64,000 nucleotides of DNA from contig JAZRNY010000023.1 in NCBI GenBank assembly GCA_045648445.1, forward strand, positions 1 through 64,000. The letters run 5' to 3'. The position numbers and the translations under genes are program-made. The notes under the pieces were generated by a model that saw nothing but the letters and a program-made list of their open reading frames with translations, was not told where the DNA came from and searched no databases. This document shows, piece by piece, positions 35,963 to 45,421 of this stretch. Every line of letters starts with the position of its first letter. Position 1 is the first letter of the stretch. Source of the stretch: SIG607 sp045648445. GTDB lineage: Bacteria; Bacillota; Clostridia; Oscillospirales; Acutalibacteraceae.

Positions 35963-37081
35963 TTATTCAAGTTCTATGCCTTCGTGTATAAGATTTCTCA
36001 TATCGGGATGGACAAGAGCATTAATGCCGCTTGTTCCGCAACCGAAATATACCGCTATTTTATTTTCAATATCTATTTCGGTATATGCGCCGAAGGCGCC
36101 GTCCCAACCAAATTCATAAAGACCGCTTTTTGAAAAATTATGCTCGTTACTTACGTGGGTACGAACACCGAGAGCATATTTATAATCGGTCATAGTAAAG
36201 GCGGACTGATTTTCATTTATAGTCTTTCTCATAATGTCAATACCCTCAAAGGCTATAAGTCGTTTACCCTCTTTAGTCACGCCACCATCACAAAGCATTT
36301 GCGCAAATTTTATATAATCGTTAACGGTAGTAATAAGACCTGCGCCGCCACTTTCATAAAGAGTTCCCAGTTCGAACCAGTTGTTGTCGCTGGGCAGGTA
36401 CGAAGTAGTTTTTGTTTGAGAATTATAATTTGAACGCCAAAAACGTCTGTCTACGCTTCCGAATGTATACTTATAATCGGTTTCGTTCATACCAAGGGGA
36501 ATAAAAAAGGTTTCCTTCATAAATTCACCAAGTTTTTTCCCTGTTACCACCTCGATAACACCGCCGAGAACGTCGTGACACAAACTGTATTTATATGCAT
36601 CCCCCGGTTCGAATTCAAGGGGCATTTTTGCCATCGCCTTTACTGTACCCAAAGTATCTGCTTTACCGTCGGTCTGATTTTTGTATTCTGCAATAACGGG
36701 GTGTCCGCACTCATAGGTAAATCCTGCCGCCATCTGCATTAAATCAATAATTCTTATGGGCTTTTTAGCGGATTTTAAACCGTCCGCAGTTTTAACCTGT
36801 ACTTCGGCAAACTCTTTGATATAATTGCTTAAATTATCGTAAAGACCGAGTTTATTTTCGGTAATGAGTTTCATTATTCCCGTACAAAGAATAACCTTAC
36901 TGCAAGAATAAATACGATAGATTTCATTTCCTTGTACCTTTCTGGTTTTATCTTTATCGGAATAACCGAAACAGTGACGGTAAACGGTTTTTCCGTCATT
37001 ATTAACAATAAGGTCGCCGCCCGGAATACCGAAACGGTTTTCAAGATTATCAAGAAACTCAGTAAGTTTAGTAAAATTCAT
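35963..37081 (-). CDS. Serine hydrolase, class C beta-lactamase/esterase fold
   Basis: A 372-aa protein without signal peptide. The likely nucleophile is in YSCSKVIL (SxxK form SCSK), the second motif is YKYSLCHDVLGGVIE (YxL type), and FGWDGAFGAYTEI near the C-terminus has the position of the third motif. Such proteins include esterases, peptidases and transacylases, so substrate is unknown. The ATG at 37081 follows GGGTGAT; a GTG three codons upstream overlaps that site. Confidence 0.82.
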   Translation of the reverse strand: MNFTKLTEFLDNLENRFGIPGGDLIVNNDGKTVYRHCFGYSDKDKTRKVQGNEIYRIYSCSKVILCTGIMKLITENKLGLYDNLSNYIKEFAEVQVKTADGLKSAKKPIRIIDLMQMAAGFTYECGHPVIAEYKNQTDGKADTLGTVKAMAKMPLEFEPGDAYKYSLCHDVLGGVIEVVTGKKLGEFMKETFFIPLGMNETDYKYTFGSVDRRFWRSNYNSQTKTTSYLPSDNNWFELGTLYESGGAGLITTVNDYIKFAQMLCDGGVTKEGKRLIAFEGIDIMRKTINENQSAFTMTDYKYALGVRTHVSNEHNFSKSGLYEFGWDGAFGAYTEIDIENKIAVYFGCGTSGINALVHPDMRNLIHEGIELE

Positions 37082-37101
37082 TATTATCACCCTATTAAAG
37101 A

Positions 37102-37130
37102 TAAAGGGCTGTTTTCACAGCCCTTTAAAA
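37102..37130 (-). terminator. Terminator of rny
   Basis: Stem AAAGGGCTG/CAGCCCTTT with a 6-nt loop, directly after the rny stop and just before the serine hydrolase ribosome site. The U tail is weak. Confidence 0.6.
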
Positions 37131-38681
37131 TTATTTTGCGTAATCTACAACTCTGTTTTCACGGATAAGATTTACTTTAATCTGACCCGGATACTCAAGT
37201 TCTTTTTCAATTCTTTCGGCAATATCGTGAGCAATAAGCACCATCTGGTCGTCATTAATCATTTCGGGCTTAACAACGATACGGATTTCTCTACCTGCCT
37301 GAATTGCGAAAGAAGTTTCAACGCCATTAAAGGAATTGGCGATTTCCTCAAGTTTTTCAAGACGTTTAATATAGTTTTCAATATTTTCTCTTCTAGCACC
37401 GGGACGAGCAGCAGAAATGGCATCGGCTGCCTGCACTATACAAGCAACAACGGTTTTAGCCTCAACTTCACCGTGGTGAGCGTGAATAGCGTGAACAACT
37501 GCTTCGCTTTCACGACATTTTTTAGCAACTTCAACACCAAGTTGAATATGGGAACCTTCTTGTTCGTGGTCAAGAGCCTTACCAATATCATGGAGAAGAC
37601 CTGCACGTTTAGCAAGTGCAACGTCAGCGCCCATTTCTGCAGCAATAAGACCTGCAATATGGCAAACCTCCATAGAGTGATTAAGAACGTTTTGTCCGTA
37701 ACTGGTACGGTAATGAAGTTTACCAAGAAGTTTAACGAGTTCAGGATGAAGGTTATGTACACCTGCATCAATCATAGCGCGTTCGCCTTCCTGCTTAATG
37801 GTGGCTTCAACCTCGGCAGTTGCTTTTGCTACCATTTCTTCAATACGAGCAGGATGAATTCTACCGTCGAGAATAAGTTTTTCAAGGGTTATACGGGCAA
37901 TTTCTCTGCGAACAGGATCAAAACTGCTTAAAGTAATTGCTTCGGGAGTATCGTCAATAATAAGGTCAACACCCGTTGCAGTTTCAAGAGCGCGGATATT
38001 TCTACCCTCTCTACCGATAATTCTTCCCTTCATTTCGTCGTTAGGCAATGCAACAACCGAAACGGTAACTTCGGAAGAATGGTCTGCAGCGCAACGCTGA
38101 ATTGCGTGACCAACGATTTCTCTGGCGATTTTTTCGCTTTCCTCTTTGGTCTGCTGTTCGTATTCGAGAACCTTTACAGCCTTTTCGTGAGCAAGTTCGC
38201 CGTCAAGCATAGAAAGTAAATGTTCCTTAGCCTGTTCTACGGTAAAGCCCGAAATACGTTCAAGAAGTTCTAACTGACTTTTCTTGATACGTTCACATTC
38301 TTCGATTTTTTCTTCGATTTCTTTTGCTTTTAACTGTAATTTTTCTTCTTTTGCTTCTAAGTTGTCAATTTTTTTGTCAAGGTTTTCTTCTTTTTGCTGA
38401 AGTCTGTGTTCCTGACGCTGAATATCACTGCGACGTTCGCGCAATTCTTTGTCATTTTCCTGACGAAGACGTAAAACTTCGTCTTTGGCCTCAACAAGAA
38501 GTTCTTTCTTCTTTGTCTCGGCGGTCTTCATTGCGTCGTTTAAAATGCGTTTGGCTTCATCTTTAGCCGAGCCGATGGTTTTGTCGTCGGATTTACGTCT
38601 GTAAGACATACCAACTGCAAAGCCAATTACGGCAAGTACAACTGCAACTACACCGCCTATAATGTAAGGCAAATAGTCCAT
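37131..38681 (-). CDS. rny: Ribonuclease Y
   Basis: Membrane-anchored endoribonuclease that starts mRNA decay in Firmicutes. The 516-aa protein has one N-terminal transmembrane helix (about 4-24), a charged coiled coil to about residue 200, a KH domain (EMKGRIIGREGRNIRALE near 213) and an HD domain with LLHDIGKALDHE near 365. Full length. It is transcribed alone from a promoter 146 bases upstream. Confidence 0.97.
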   Translation of the reverse strand: MDYLPYIIGGVVAVVLAVIGFAVGMSYRRKSDDKTIGSAKDEAKRILNDAMKTAETKKKELLVEAKDEVLRLRQENDKELRERRSDIQRQEHRLQQKEENLDKKIDNLEAKEEKLQLKAKEIEEKIEECERIKKSQLELLERISGFTVEQAKEHLLSMLDGELAHEKAVKVLEYEQQTKEESEKIAREIVGHAIQRCAADHSSEVTVSVVALPNDEMKGRIIGREGRNIRALETATGVDLIIDDTPEAITLSSFDPVRREIARITLEKLILDGRIHPARIEEMVAKATAEVEATIKQEGERAMIDAGVHNLHPELVKLLGKLHYRTSYGQNVLNHSMEVCHIAGLIAAEMGADVALAKRAGLLHDIGKALDHEQEGSHIQLGVEVAKKCRESEAVVHAIHAHHGEVEAKTVVACIVQAADAISAARPGARRENIENYIKRLEKLEEIANSFNGVETSFAIQAGREIRIVVKPEMINDDQMVLIAHDIAERIEKELEYPGQIKVNLIRENRVVDYAK

Positions 38682-38820
38682 ATTTAATTTTCCTCTCTAT
38701 ATATTAAAATGCGTTTTATTTTAGGATAACCTTCCGAGGCCGCACTTTTACCCCGGTATAAAGTCAACGCAAAAGTATGCTTCGCCAAAATTACATACCT
38801 TTTACAATTGTAACCTACTG
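38682..38820 (-). promoter_or_regulatory. Long structured 5' leader of rny
   Basis: About 139 bases lie between the predicted start of transcription and the rny ATG. It can form a stem AAAAGGTATG/CATACTTTT (one bulge) and a second stem CTTTATACC/GGTAAAAG before the GAGAGG ribosome site. No known riboswitch is recognised; autoregulation by RNA cleavage is only a possibility. Confidence 0.4.
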
Positions 38821-38826
38821 TGTTTT

Positions 38827-38855
38827 ATTTTAGCACCATTTACTTTTTGTGTCAA
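38827..38855 (-). promoter_or_regulatory. Sigma-A promoter of rny
   Basis: Minus-strand TTGACA (38850-38855), 17-bp spacer, TAAAAT (38827-38832). Confidence 0.78.
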
Positions 38856-38918
38856 GAAAAGGTTATATATATTGTTGTATATTTTTAAAAACACCACTAC
38901 TAATTGATAAAAAAACAA

Positions 38919-38955
38919 AAAAATACCGCAATAACTGACTATTGCGGTATTTTTT
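38919..38955 (-). terminator. Terminator of the dockerin-cohesin-AraC operon
   Basis: Perfect 15-bp stem AAAAATACCGCAATA and complement with a 6-nt loop and U tail, overlapping the end of the AraC gene by one stem strand start. Confidence 0.82.
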
Positions 38956-38956
38956 A

Positions 38957-39760
38957 TTAGGTTTTTACATTTTTTCGGTATTTCATCGGCGACATACCGT
39001 ATCTTATGGTAAAAGCGCGTGAAAAATAAAATTGATCGCAATATCCGTATTTAAGACTTATTTCTTTTACCGAATAATTACTTTTTCTTAACGTTTCCTG
39101 CGCCTCGAAAAGCACCCTATCGTTTATATATTTTCCAAGGGTTACCCCTACTTCTTCTTTGAAAATTCTATGTAGCCAACTCTCTGATACAAAAAGACTG
39201 TTTGCAATCTCCTTAGCCGTAAGACTTGCGCTTAAATTGTCTTCGATATACTTAATGGTTTTTTCTATTAGCGGATTTTTGCTTTCCAAAGGATTTTTAC
39301 CTCTACCAAGCAAATTGGCGGCTTCCAAAATCACTTCGTGCAGTATTCGTTTTACTGCTATAGCCGAAAGAGAATCGCGGCTTTCCCATAAATTTCTCAT
39401 TTCGCGAACCATTTTAGATTTATTTTCAAAAACGATACCGTCGGCACCGCTTAACATATCAAAACCTTCAAGGCTAAACACGTTAACATGAAAATAAATT
39501 TTATGCAAAAATGAAGAACAATTATAGGCAAAATCAGTGTCGGCAGGAAACAGGTATACGTTTCCTTTTTTGAGTTTATACTCCTTGCCGTTGCAACTCA
39601 CTTCACCCTCGCCGTCATATACGAAATATATTCTGTTAAAAGCCGCCCTTGCGCAGTCACTTTTCCACGTATCGTCCAACTGACAATCGTATGCCGAAGA
39701 AATTCGTATGTCAAGGGTTTGTATTTCTTTATACAACAGCGGATTTTCAAGATATTTCAT
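38957..39760 (-). CDS. AraC family transcriptional regulator
   Basis: A 267-aa regulator. An N-terminal cupin-like ligand domain (DGEGEVSCNGKEYKLKKGNVYLFP split across residues 48-72) precedes a C-terminal pair of helix-turn-helix motifs: LTAKEIANSLFVSESWLHRIF and VKEISLKYGYCDQFYFSRAF. It starts four bases after the cohesin gene stop, with AGAGGAT inside that gene's end, so it is translated with the cohesin protein. A sugar or wall fragment as inducer is inference. Confidence 0.9.
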   Translation of the reverse strand: MKYLENPLLYKEIQTLDIRISSAYDCQLDDTWKSDCARAAFNRIYFVYDGEGEVSCNGKEYKLKKGNVYLFPADTDFAYNCSSFLHKIYFHVNVFSLEGFDMLSGADGIVFENKSKMVREMRNLWESRDSLSAIAVKRILHEVILEAANLLGRGKNPLESKNPLIEKTIKYIEDNLSASLTAKEIANSLFVSESWLHRIFKEEVGVTLGKYINDRVLFEAQETLRKSNYSVKEISLKYGYCDQFYFSRAFTIRYGMSPMKYRKNVKT

Positions 39761-39764
39761 ATTT

Positions 39765-41210
39765 TTAATCCTCTTGAGGACTGTCCGAATCTTCTTCCAT
39801 TTCGTACTCTTCGTCACTGTCAAATAACGAACCTATATTTTTGCCCTTTTTCTTAAAGGATTTTAGGACAAGTAAAACTATAAGAAGTATAAACAGTACC
39901 GCAAAAACGCAAATTAGCGCAACTACAGCCGTTTTATCAGCAGAAGTTACCGAAGGCTCTTTAACCTCTTGGTTCGCAAAGGCAAATTTAACAACTCTTT
40001 GAACCGTTTTTTCTCGTATATCGAAGTTATAGTAACCCAAATTTCCGTTGGGAGAAATCGCAGAAAATACCACGAAATCAGCAAGGTCTGCGTCTTCGTA
40101 TTTATAGCAGACAACCTGTTTGCCGTTTAAATCATAGTTCGATTTATAAAGTCCCTTTGGTGCTTCTTCGGTTACGTCCTTTACTATATATGTAAAGTCG
40201 TAAGTAGAAATATATGCAACACTAACTATACTGCCGTTTTCATAAAGGAAAAAGTCTCCGTTTTCGCCGTCTTTTTCAATAAGATACAAAAGAACGGTTT
40301 TGCCCGAAAGGTCTTTATACGCAGTAACTTCATTTTCGCCGTACATTGCGGTAGCAAGACTAAAACCTGTCGGCGGTTCAAGGGTTGCATCCTGTTCTGC
40401 AATATAGTAATCCTTGCCGTCAACGTTTACTATAATATCCGAAACGTTACCGGACACGGTAATATCATTTCCATTTTCATCCAAACGGTTAAAGGTAACG
40501 GTATATCTTCTTATTTCACCGGTAGTTGCCACTACAACTATGGTACGGGTATTGTTACCTACTTTAAGTTGACGGTCACCCTCTACACTAATAGAAGCCT
40601 TCGGGTCTACACTGTCGCAAGAAAGTACGCCGTCGGTTTGAGAATAAGGCACCACAACGGTGTATTCGGTAATTTCGCTGTTAAAAACAGGGCTTAAAGT
40701 GCCTGTTGCCACAGTAATAGAAGTAAGCGCCGCTTTTTTTGTAGAATTTAAATCCTGAGCGCCGTTATTTTGGGATTCAGTTGTTTTAAAACGATTAGAT
40801 GCACCCTCAACAGAAACTTCGCTTGTACCGTTTAAAGCAACTATATTTTTTGCGCGAATATAACAACTGCCCTCGGCAATAACTTCAAAATCAAACTTTT
40901 TAATAAATACGTCATCAGGTCCATTTACAGTAAAACCGATTGTTGAGCCCGAAACCGATGCGTCGCTTCCGGAAGACTCTAAAAATTTTAAAACAGAACT
41001 GTCAAATTCCAACTTACCGCTGACCTCATTTAACTGAGTATCAGAGGTTACCCTTAAAGTCACCTTTAAAGTTTCACCTACTTTAAGGTTGTTTCCCGAA
41101 AAAGCGATGGTGGTTTTAGTGGTAAGCGCACTTACCGACGGGCACATTATCAAAAAAAGGAAAACTGCCACAAAAGTTATTAAACCAATTTTTCTAATCA
41201 ACTTTTTCAT
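39765..41210 (-). CDS. Membrane-anchored cohesin-domain protein
   Basis: A 481-aa surface protein. Signal peptide 1-28; cohesin-type beta-sandwich about 31-137 (VGETLKVTLRVTSD, GKLEFDSSVLKFLESS); a cadherin-like beta-sandwich about 162-243 (ITVATGTLSPVFNSEITEYT); a region without a clear assignment about 250-420; one transmembrane helix 427-450; and an acidic cytoplasmic tail. The cohesin could hold dockerin-bearing proteins at the membrane. It follows the dockerin-tailed glucosaminidase gene by 30 bases with no terminator between them. Confidence 0.82.
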   Translation of the reverse strand: MKKLIRKIGLITFVAVFLFLIMCPSVSALTTKTTIAFSGNNLKVGETLKVTLRVTSDTQLNEVSGKLEFDSSVLKFLESSGSDASVSGSTIGFTVNGPDDVFIKKFDFEVIAEGSCYIRAKNIVALNGTSEVSVEGASNRFKTTESQNNGAQDLNSTKKAALTSITVATGTLSPVFNSEITEYTVVVPYSQTDGVLSCDSVDPKASISVEGDRQLKVGNNTRTIVVVATTGEIRRYTVTFNRLDENGNDITVSGNVSDIIVNVDGKDYYIAEQDATLEPPTGFSLATAMYGENEVTAYKDLSGKTVLLYLIEKDGENGDFFLYENGSIVSVAYISTYDFTYIVKDVTEEAPKGLYKSNYDLNGKQVVCYKYEDADLADFVVFSAISPNGNLGYYNFDIREKTVQRVVKFAFANQEVKEPSVTSADKTAVVALICVFAVLFILLIVLLVLKSFKKKGKNIGSLFDSDEEYEMEEDSDSPQED

Positions 41211-41240
41211 ATTTTTTACTTCCCTTCAACCATTTTTTAA

Positions 41241-43442
41241 TTATTCTATTCCCGCTAAAATCAACTTTAATTTTGCTAAATCTACCGCGTTTGCCAAACC
41301 GTCGCCGTTAATGTCGGCGCTTATTTCAAAACAGTCGGTAAGTTTATTTATTCCGGCAAGATATAATTTAATAATTGCCAAATCAGTCGAATTAACCATA
41401 CCGTCACCGTTAAGGTCGGTTTCTACCGACAATGCGTAGGAATACCTTAATTCGTTGTTGCTGTCATAAAGTTCTATGGTGTCACCTGTACCTATACAGG
41501 TGGCGTTTTTATCAAATTTGATTATTTTTGCCGTTCCGTTTTTAATGTTAAAATTAGAAATTAAAGTATTTTTAATTGTAAGGGGTTTTATTCCCGTAAC
41601 AATATTTGAATATATACTGTATGTCGACAATTCAAATTTGAATTCTTTATCTTCAGGTTCTTCCCTGAAAATATAAATATTATAGTCGTTTTCAAGACCG
41701 CTTGTTGAAGTTACCGTAACTGTAAAGTTATTACCGCCGTATTCAAGGTTTTTAACACCGTTGCCCGTAACCTTTGCGCCGCTGTCGTAGGTTTTTACCG
41801 TTATAACCACTTGGCTGTCGCTTGAAGGAACTATAAATTCATAATCATTTACGTATCTGTTAAAAGTAGGTGTAATTTTATAACTGTCTACCGTCAAACT
41901 TGAAATGTAACAGTTATTATTACCTGTTGTAGGTGGATAGGTTGAAACCGTTGCGGGCATATCTTTGTAAACGGGAACGTTAAATATAAGCGCCTCGTTC
42001 ATAACAGCCTTATAACCTGCAGCAGTTTTTTTGGCTTCGCTTGCCGCACCCTCGATATTAGTCATATATTCGTGAGAAAAATAAGGTTTGCTTACTACGT
42101 TAAACTTTTTATAGTAAAGGGTATCCTGACCGCGATTAAGATAGTTTTCAGCATACCATACTGCGCCGCCTATAATTGAGTCCGCTCTGTTATTCCACGG
42201 ACGGTAGTAGGTTTTTCTTGTTCCGTCTCCGCCCTTTGCATATAAAAGCCCGTACTGTACAGCGCTGTAACTACCGCTTCTGTAAGCACGTATATTATAA
42301 AAGTTATAATATCCCGTATATCCCGAAACGGTACCCGAAATGCATTTGCCTGTGCCGCTGTTTCCCTGCTCAACAAGTATCATTGAAGCAAGAGAAATAG
42401 GACTTACACCCGAATCTTTGGCAGCATCAATAAGTACGTCCACATACGTTTCGTAGGTTTTTTCGGGAAAATCTTTAGCAAGAAACGTTCCTGCTACCGA
42501 CGCCTGTACCATTTCCTTTGTATGAAGTTCCTCATCATATTCCATTGAAATAAACTGAAAAACTCCCGACGAGTTAAGGAAATTTCTTGGGTCCAGATAA
42601 TATCGAATAACACTTTGAGAGGCTTGAACCCATCCGCCCGAATCTATAGTTTCGTATTCCTTGTTACTCCAGTCATAGCAATCTTTTGCCATAGACATCC
42701 ACGCTTCGGGACGTGACGGAGAAACCGCAGATCTTCCAAATCCCGATTCGCCTTTAACTGCTTCGTCAAAGGTCATCTCAAGATGGTCGGCTTTAAACTG
42801 CCAATTTGGATACAAAGCGTGAAGATTTCTAAGATAGGGTTTGTAACTTTCAGGGAAATTTTGATCGTTAAGTGCTTTTTCAAATTCAGGGTCTTCCACA
42901 TATTCCGCCAAAATTTCAACGTTGGTTTCATAGGCGTAACCCGTCATATTTTCACCGTTATAAGTAAAGGTGATGTGATACCACATATCGCCGTCTCTGT
43001 CATCCTCGGTACCTATGGCAGTCACCTTTGTTCCTACGGGTAGTGTGGCTACCGCGCTGTTCCAGGTACCCGGAGCAGAACGAATTGTAGCATTTTTAAC
43101 CGTATTGGCTTCGTAAACTTTATCACTACCTGTTACGGTAACGTAATCCGAATGAACGTAACCTGCAATATTGCCAGAAGAAGTATAGGCGGTAAGACTA
43201 TACCAACGCACACCGTTTGCATCAAAACCAACACCGTTTATAAGAACCTTGGTATTATTTTCAAGTTTTCCAAGGGATTCATTATTTGTACCTGCGCCGT
43301 TACGTATATTAACGGCTTCATCATTTATGTAACCGTTTCGGTTATACATTGTAACTGCCGAAACATTTAGCGATATAACCAAAGAACTTATTAAAAGCGT
43401 TAAACTAAGTATAAGCGCTAAAATTTTTCGCATGTTTGTCAT
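41241..43442 (-). CDS. Secreted SH3b-glucosaminidase with C-terminal dockerin
   Basis: A 733-aa secreted wall hydrolase. Signal peptide 1-30; two bacterial SH3 domains about 33-100 and 105-175 (INDEAVNIRNGAG, NATIRSAPGTWN); a glucosaminidase domain about 195-510 with likely catalytic Glu in SLASMILVEQGNSG; a cadherin-like domain about 545-625; and a dockerin at 676-733 with two calcium loops, DLNGDGMVNSTD and DINGDGLANAVD. ATG 43442 is chosen for the upstream AAAGGA and the clean signal peptide. First gene of the operon with cohesin and AraC genes. Confidence 0.9.
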   Translation of the reverse strand: MTNMRKILALILSLTLLISSLVISLNVSAVTMYNRNGYINDEAVNIRNGAGTNNESLGKLENNTKVLINGVGFDANGVRWYSLTAYTSSGNIAGYVHSDYVTVTGSDKVYEANTVKNATIRSAPGTWNSAVATLPVGTKVTAIGTEDDRDGDMWYHITFTYNGENMTGYAYETNVEILAEYVEDPEFEKALNDQNFPESYKPYLRNLHALYPNWQFKADHLEMTFDEAVKGESGFGRSAVSPSRPEAWMSMAKDCYDWSNKEYETIDSGGWVQASQSVIRYYLDPRNFLNSSGVFQFISMEYDEELHTKEMVQASVAGTFLAKDFPEKTYETYVDVLIDAAKDSGVSPISLASMILVEQGNSGTGKCISGTVSGYTGYYNFYNIRAYRSGSYSAVQYGLLYAKGGDGTRKTYYRPWNNRADSIIGGAVWYAENYLNRGQDTLYYKKFNVVSKPYFSHEYMTNIEGAASEAKKTAAGYKAVMNEALIFNVPVYKDMPATVSTYPPTTGNNNCYISSLTVDSYKITPTFNRYVNDYEFIVPSSDSQVVITVKTYDSGAKVTGNGVKNLEYGGNNFTVTVTSTSGLENDYNIYIFREEPEDKEFKFELSTYSIYSNIVTGIKPLTIKNTLISNFNIKNGTAKIIKFDKNATCIGTGDTIELYDSNNELRYSYALSVETDLNGDGMVNSTDLAIIKLYLAGINKLTDCFEISADINGDGLANAVDLAKLKLILAGIE

Positions 43443-43484
43443 ACTCTTTTTCCTTTCGGTCATAATAACCCATAATATATAATT

Positions 43485-43513
43485 ATTATATATTTTTCGA
43501 CAGTTAATGTCAA
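43485..43513 (-). promoter_or_regulatory. Sigma-A promoter of the dockerin-cohesin-AraC operon
   Basis: Minus-strand TTGACA (43508-43513), 17-bp spacer, TATAAT (43485-43490), consensus in both boxes, 42 bases from the start codon. Confidence 0.83.
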
Positions 43514-43546
43514 CACAAAATAGACTCCCAAAATATTGAAAAAACA

Positions 43547-43578
43547 AAAAAACAAATCTCTAGCGAGATTTGTTTTTT
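43547..43578 (-). terminator. Terminator of the metal ATPase operon
   Basis: Stem AAAAACAAATCTC/GAGATTTGTTTTT with loop TAGC. The ATPase stop codon is inside the hairpin. Confidence 0.82.
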
Positions 43579-45407
43579 AAAGTTCTCATAGCATTTAAAA
43601 TCGCAATAACCGCAATACCTACGTCGGCAAATACCGCGCCTGCCATACCCGTAGCGCCAAAAGCACCCGTTAATAAAAACAAAAGTTTTACAGTAAGGCA
43701 AATAACAATATTTTGCGTTGCTATTTCGGTGGTTCTTTTAGCTATTTTTATTGAAAGAGGAATTTTTGTTAAGTTATCATCAGCAATAACAACGTCTGCT
43801 GTTTCTACCGCCGCGTCGCTTCCGAGATTACCCATAGAAAAGCCAACGTCTGCCCTTGCTATAACGGGCGCATCATTTATGCCATCCCCGACAAAAATAA
43901 CCTTGCCTTCACTTTCATTTATTATCTTTTCTAAAACGTCAACCTTGTTTTCGGGAAGAAGATTGCTGAAATATTCATCTATTAAAAGAGGTTGAGCAAC
44001 CTTATTTGCATTTTCCTTTTTATCTCCGGTAAGCATTACAACCTTTTCAATTTCACCGTTTTTCAGTTGTTTTATCGCCTCGTCCGCTTCTGCCTTAATA
44101 GTGTCGCATACCGTTATAACACCTGCAAATTTTCCGTCTATTGCAACGTAAACTGCAGTTTTTTCACAAGCGTCAACCGAAACGTCCAGTTCTTCCATAA
44201 GTTTAATATTACCGGCGGCCACTTCCCATTTTTCAACCTTTGCAATTACGCCTTTTCCGGCAACTTCCCTTACCTCTTGCACCTTAAAGCGTTTATAATC
44301 TTCATTTGATGCCTCTACTATACATTTTGCAATGGGGTGATTGCTTTGACTCTCGGCAGCGGCGCAAACCGCAAGAAGTACTCGCTGATTTATTTTTTCG
44401 CATTTAATTTCGTCAACGGCAAATTCGCCTTTAGTCAGAGTTCCCGTTTTATCAAAAACAACGGTGTCACACTTTGAAAGTGTTTCAAGTACGCCCGAAC
44501 CTTTTATTAATATACCGTTTGCCGAAGCAGTACCAATACCGCCGAAAAAAGAAAGAGGCACCGATATTATAAGTGCGCACGGACAGGAAACAACCAAAAA
44601 CGTTAATGCTCTGCGTATCCATTCCACACGGTTTTCATTTATAAAAAACTGTGGGATTATTGCAATTAACAGGGCTAAAACGACAACCATCGGCGTATAA
44701 TATCGTGAAAATTTAGTTATAAAACGTTCGCTTTTCGATTTATTTTCAAAAGCCGTTTCGGTAAGTTCTAAAATTTTTGCAACCGAAGATTTGCTAAACG
44801 GCGTTGTAACCTTGACGGTTATGGTACCGTCCATATTTATACCGCCTGCAAATACGCTGTCACCTACACCTACGTCTTTAGGCAAACTTTCACCGGTTAA
44901 AAAAGAATTATTAACCGAACTTTCACCCTCGACAATTTCTCCGTCCAAAGCAATTCTTTCACCTGCAAAAATTTTTATTACTTCGCCAACGTTAACCTCT
45001 TCAGGTGAAACCGTCAAGATTTCTCCGTTTCGTACAACCCTTGCAACATCGGGACGGATATTGCTTATTTTTTCAATGCTTTTTCGGCTTTTATTTACCG
45101 CATAACTTTGAAAAAGTTCGCCGATTTGATAAAAAAGCATTATAGCAACGGCTTCAAAAAATTCTTTTAAAAAGACGGCGCCTACACTGGCTATTGACAT
45201 CAGTAAATTTTCATCTATAAAATTTCTTTGTCGTATTCCCCAAACCGCTTTTATAATCACGTCGTATCCGACGGTAATAAAAGCGCAAAGATAAAGAGAT
45301 GAACTGATTATTTGGGCAACACCGATTTTACTGAAAACAACCGCCATTATAAGCAAAAAGGCGCAACCGACTATTCTTAAAAAAATCCGCCTTTGTTTAT
45401 AATTCAT
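43560..45407 (-). CDS. P1B-type heavy-metal ATPase (Zn/Cd/Pb class)
   Basis: A 615-aa metal exporter. The metal-site motif CPCALIISVP (near 273) fits the P1B-2 pattern CPCx4SxP; FADVGIAV in the last membrane helix supplies the Asp typical of Zn/Cd/Pb pumps. The catalytic DKTGTLT is near 319, with MLTGDKKENA and GDGINDAP following. It lacks an N-terminal metal-binding domain; that domain is the separate 72-aa gene just upstream. Operon with an ArsR repressor. Efflux of Zn/Cd is inferred from the motifs. Confidence 0.93.
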   Translation of the reverse strand: MNYKQRRIFLRIVGCAFLLIMAVVFSKIGVAQIISSSLYLCAFITVGYDVIIKAVWGIRQRNFIDENLLMSIASVGAVFLKEFFEAVAIMLFYQIGELFQSYAVNKSRKSIEKISNIRPDVARVVRNGEILTVSPEEVNVGEVIKIFAGERIALDGEIVEGESSVNNSFLTGESLPKDVGVGDSVFAGGINMDGTITVKVTTPFSKSSVAKILELTETAFENKSKSERFITKFSRYYTPMVVVLALLIAIIPQFFINENRVEWIRRALTFLVVSCPCALIISVPLSFFGGIGTASANGILIKGSGVLETLSKCDTVVFDKTGTLTKGEFAVDEIKCEKINQRVLLAVCAAAESQSNHPIAKCIVEASNEDYKRFKVQEVREVAGKGVIAKVEKWEVAAGNIKLMEELDVSVDACEKTAVYVAIDGKFAGVITVCDTIKAEADEAIKQLKNGEIEKVVMLTGDKKENANKVAQPLLIDEYFSNLLPENKVDVLEKIINESEGKVIFVGDGINDAPVIARADVGFSMGNLGSDAAVETADVVIADDNLTKIPLSIKIAKRTTEIATQNIVICLTVKLLFLLTGAFGATGMAGAVFADVGIAVIAILNAMRTLKNKSR

Positions 45408-45421
45408 ATTTTGCCTTCTTT

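Noticed and set aside
37227..37931. 234-codon open frame opposite rny
   Set aside because: Antisense shadow of RNase Y; Phe/Asn-rich composition mirrors the opposite codons.
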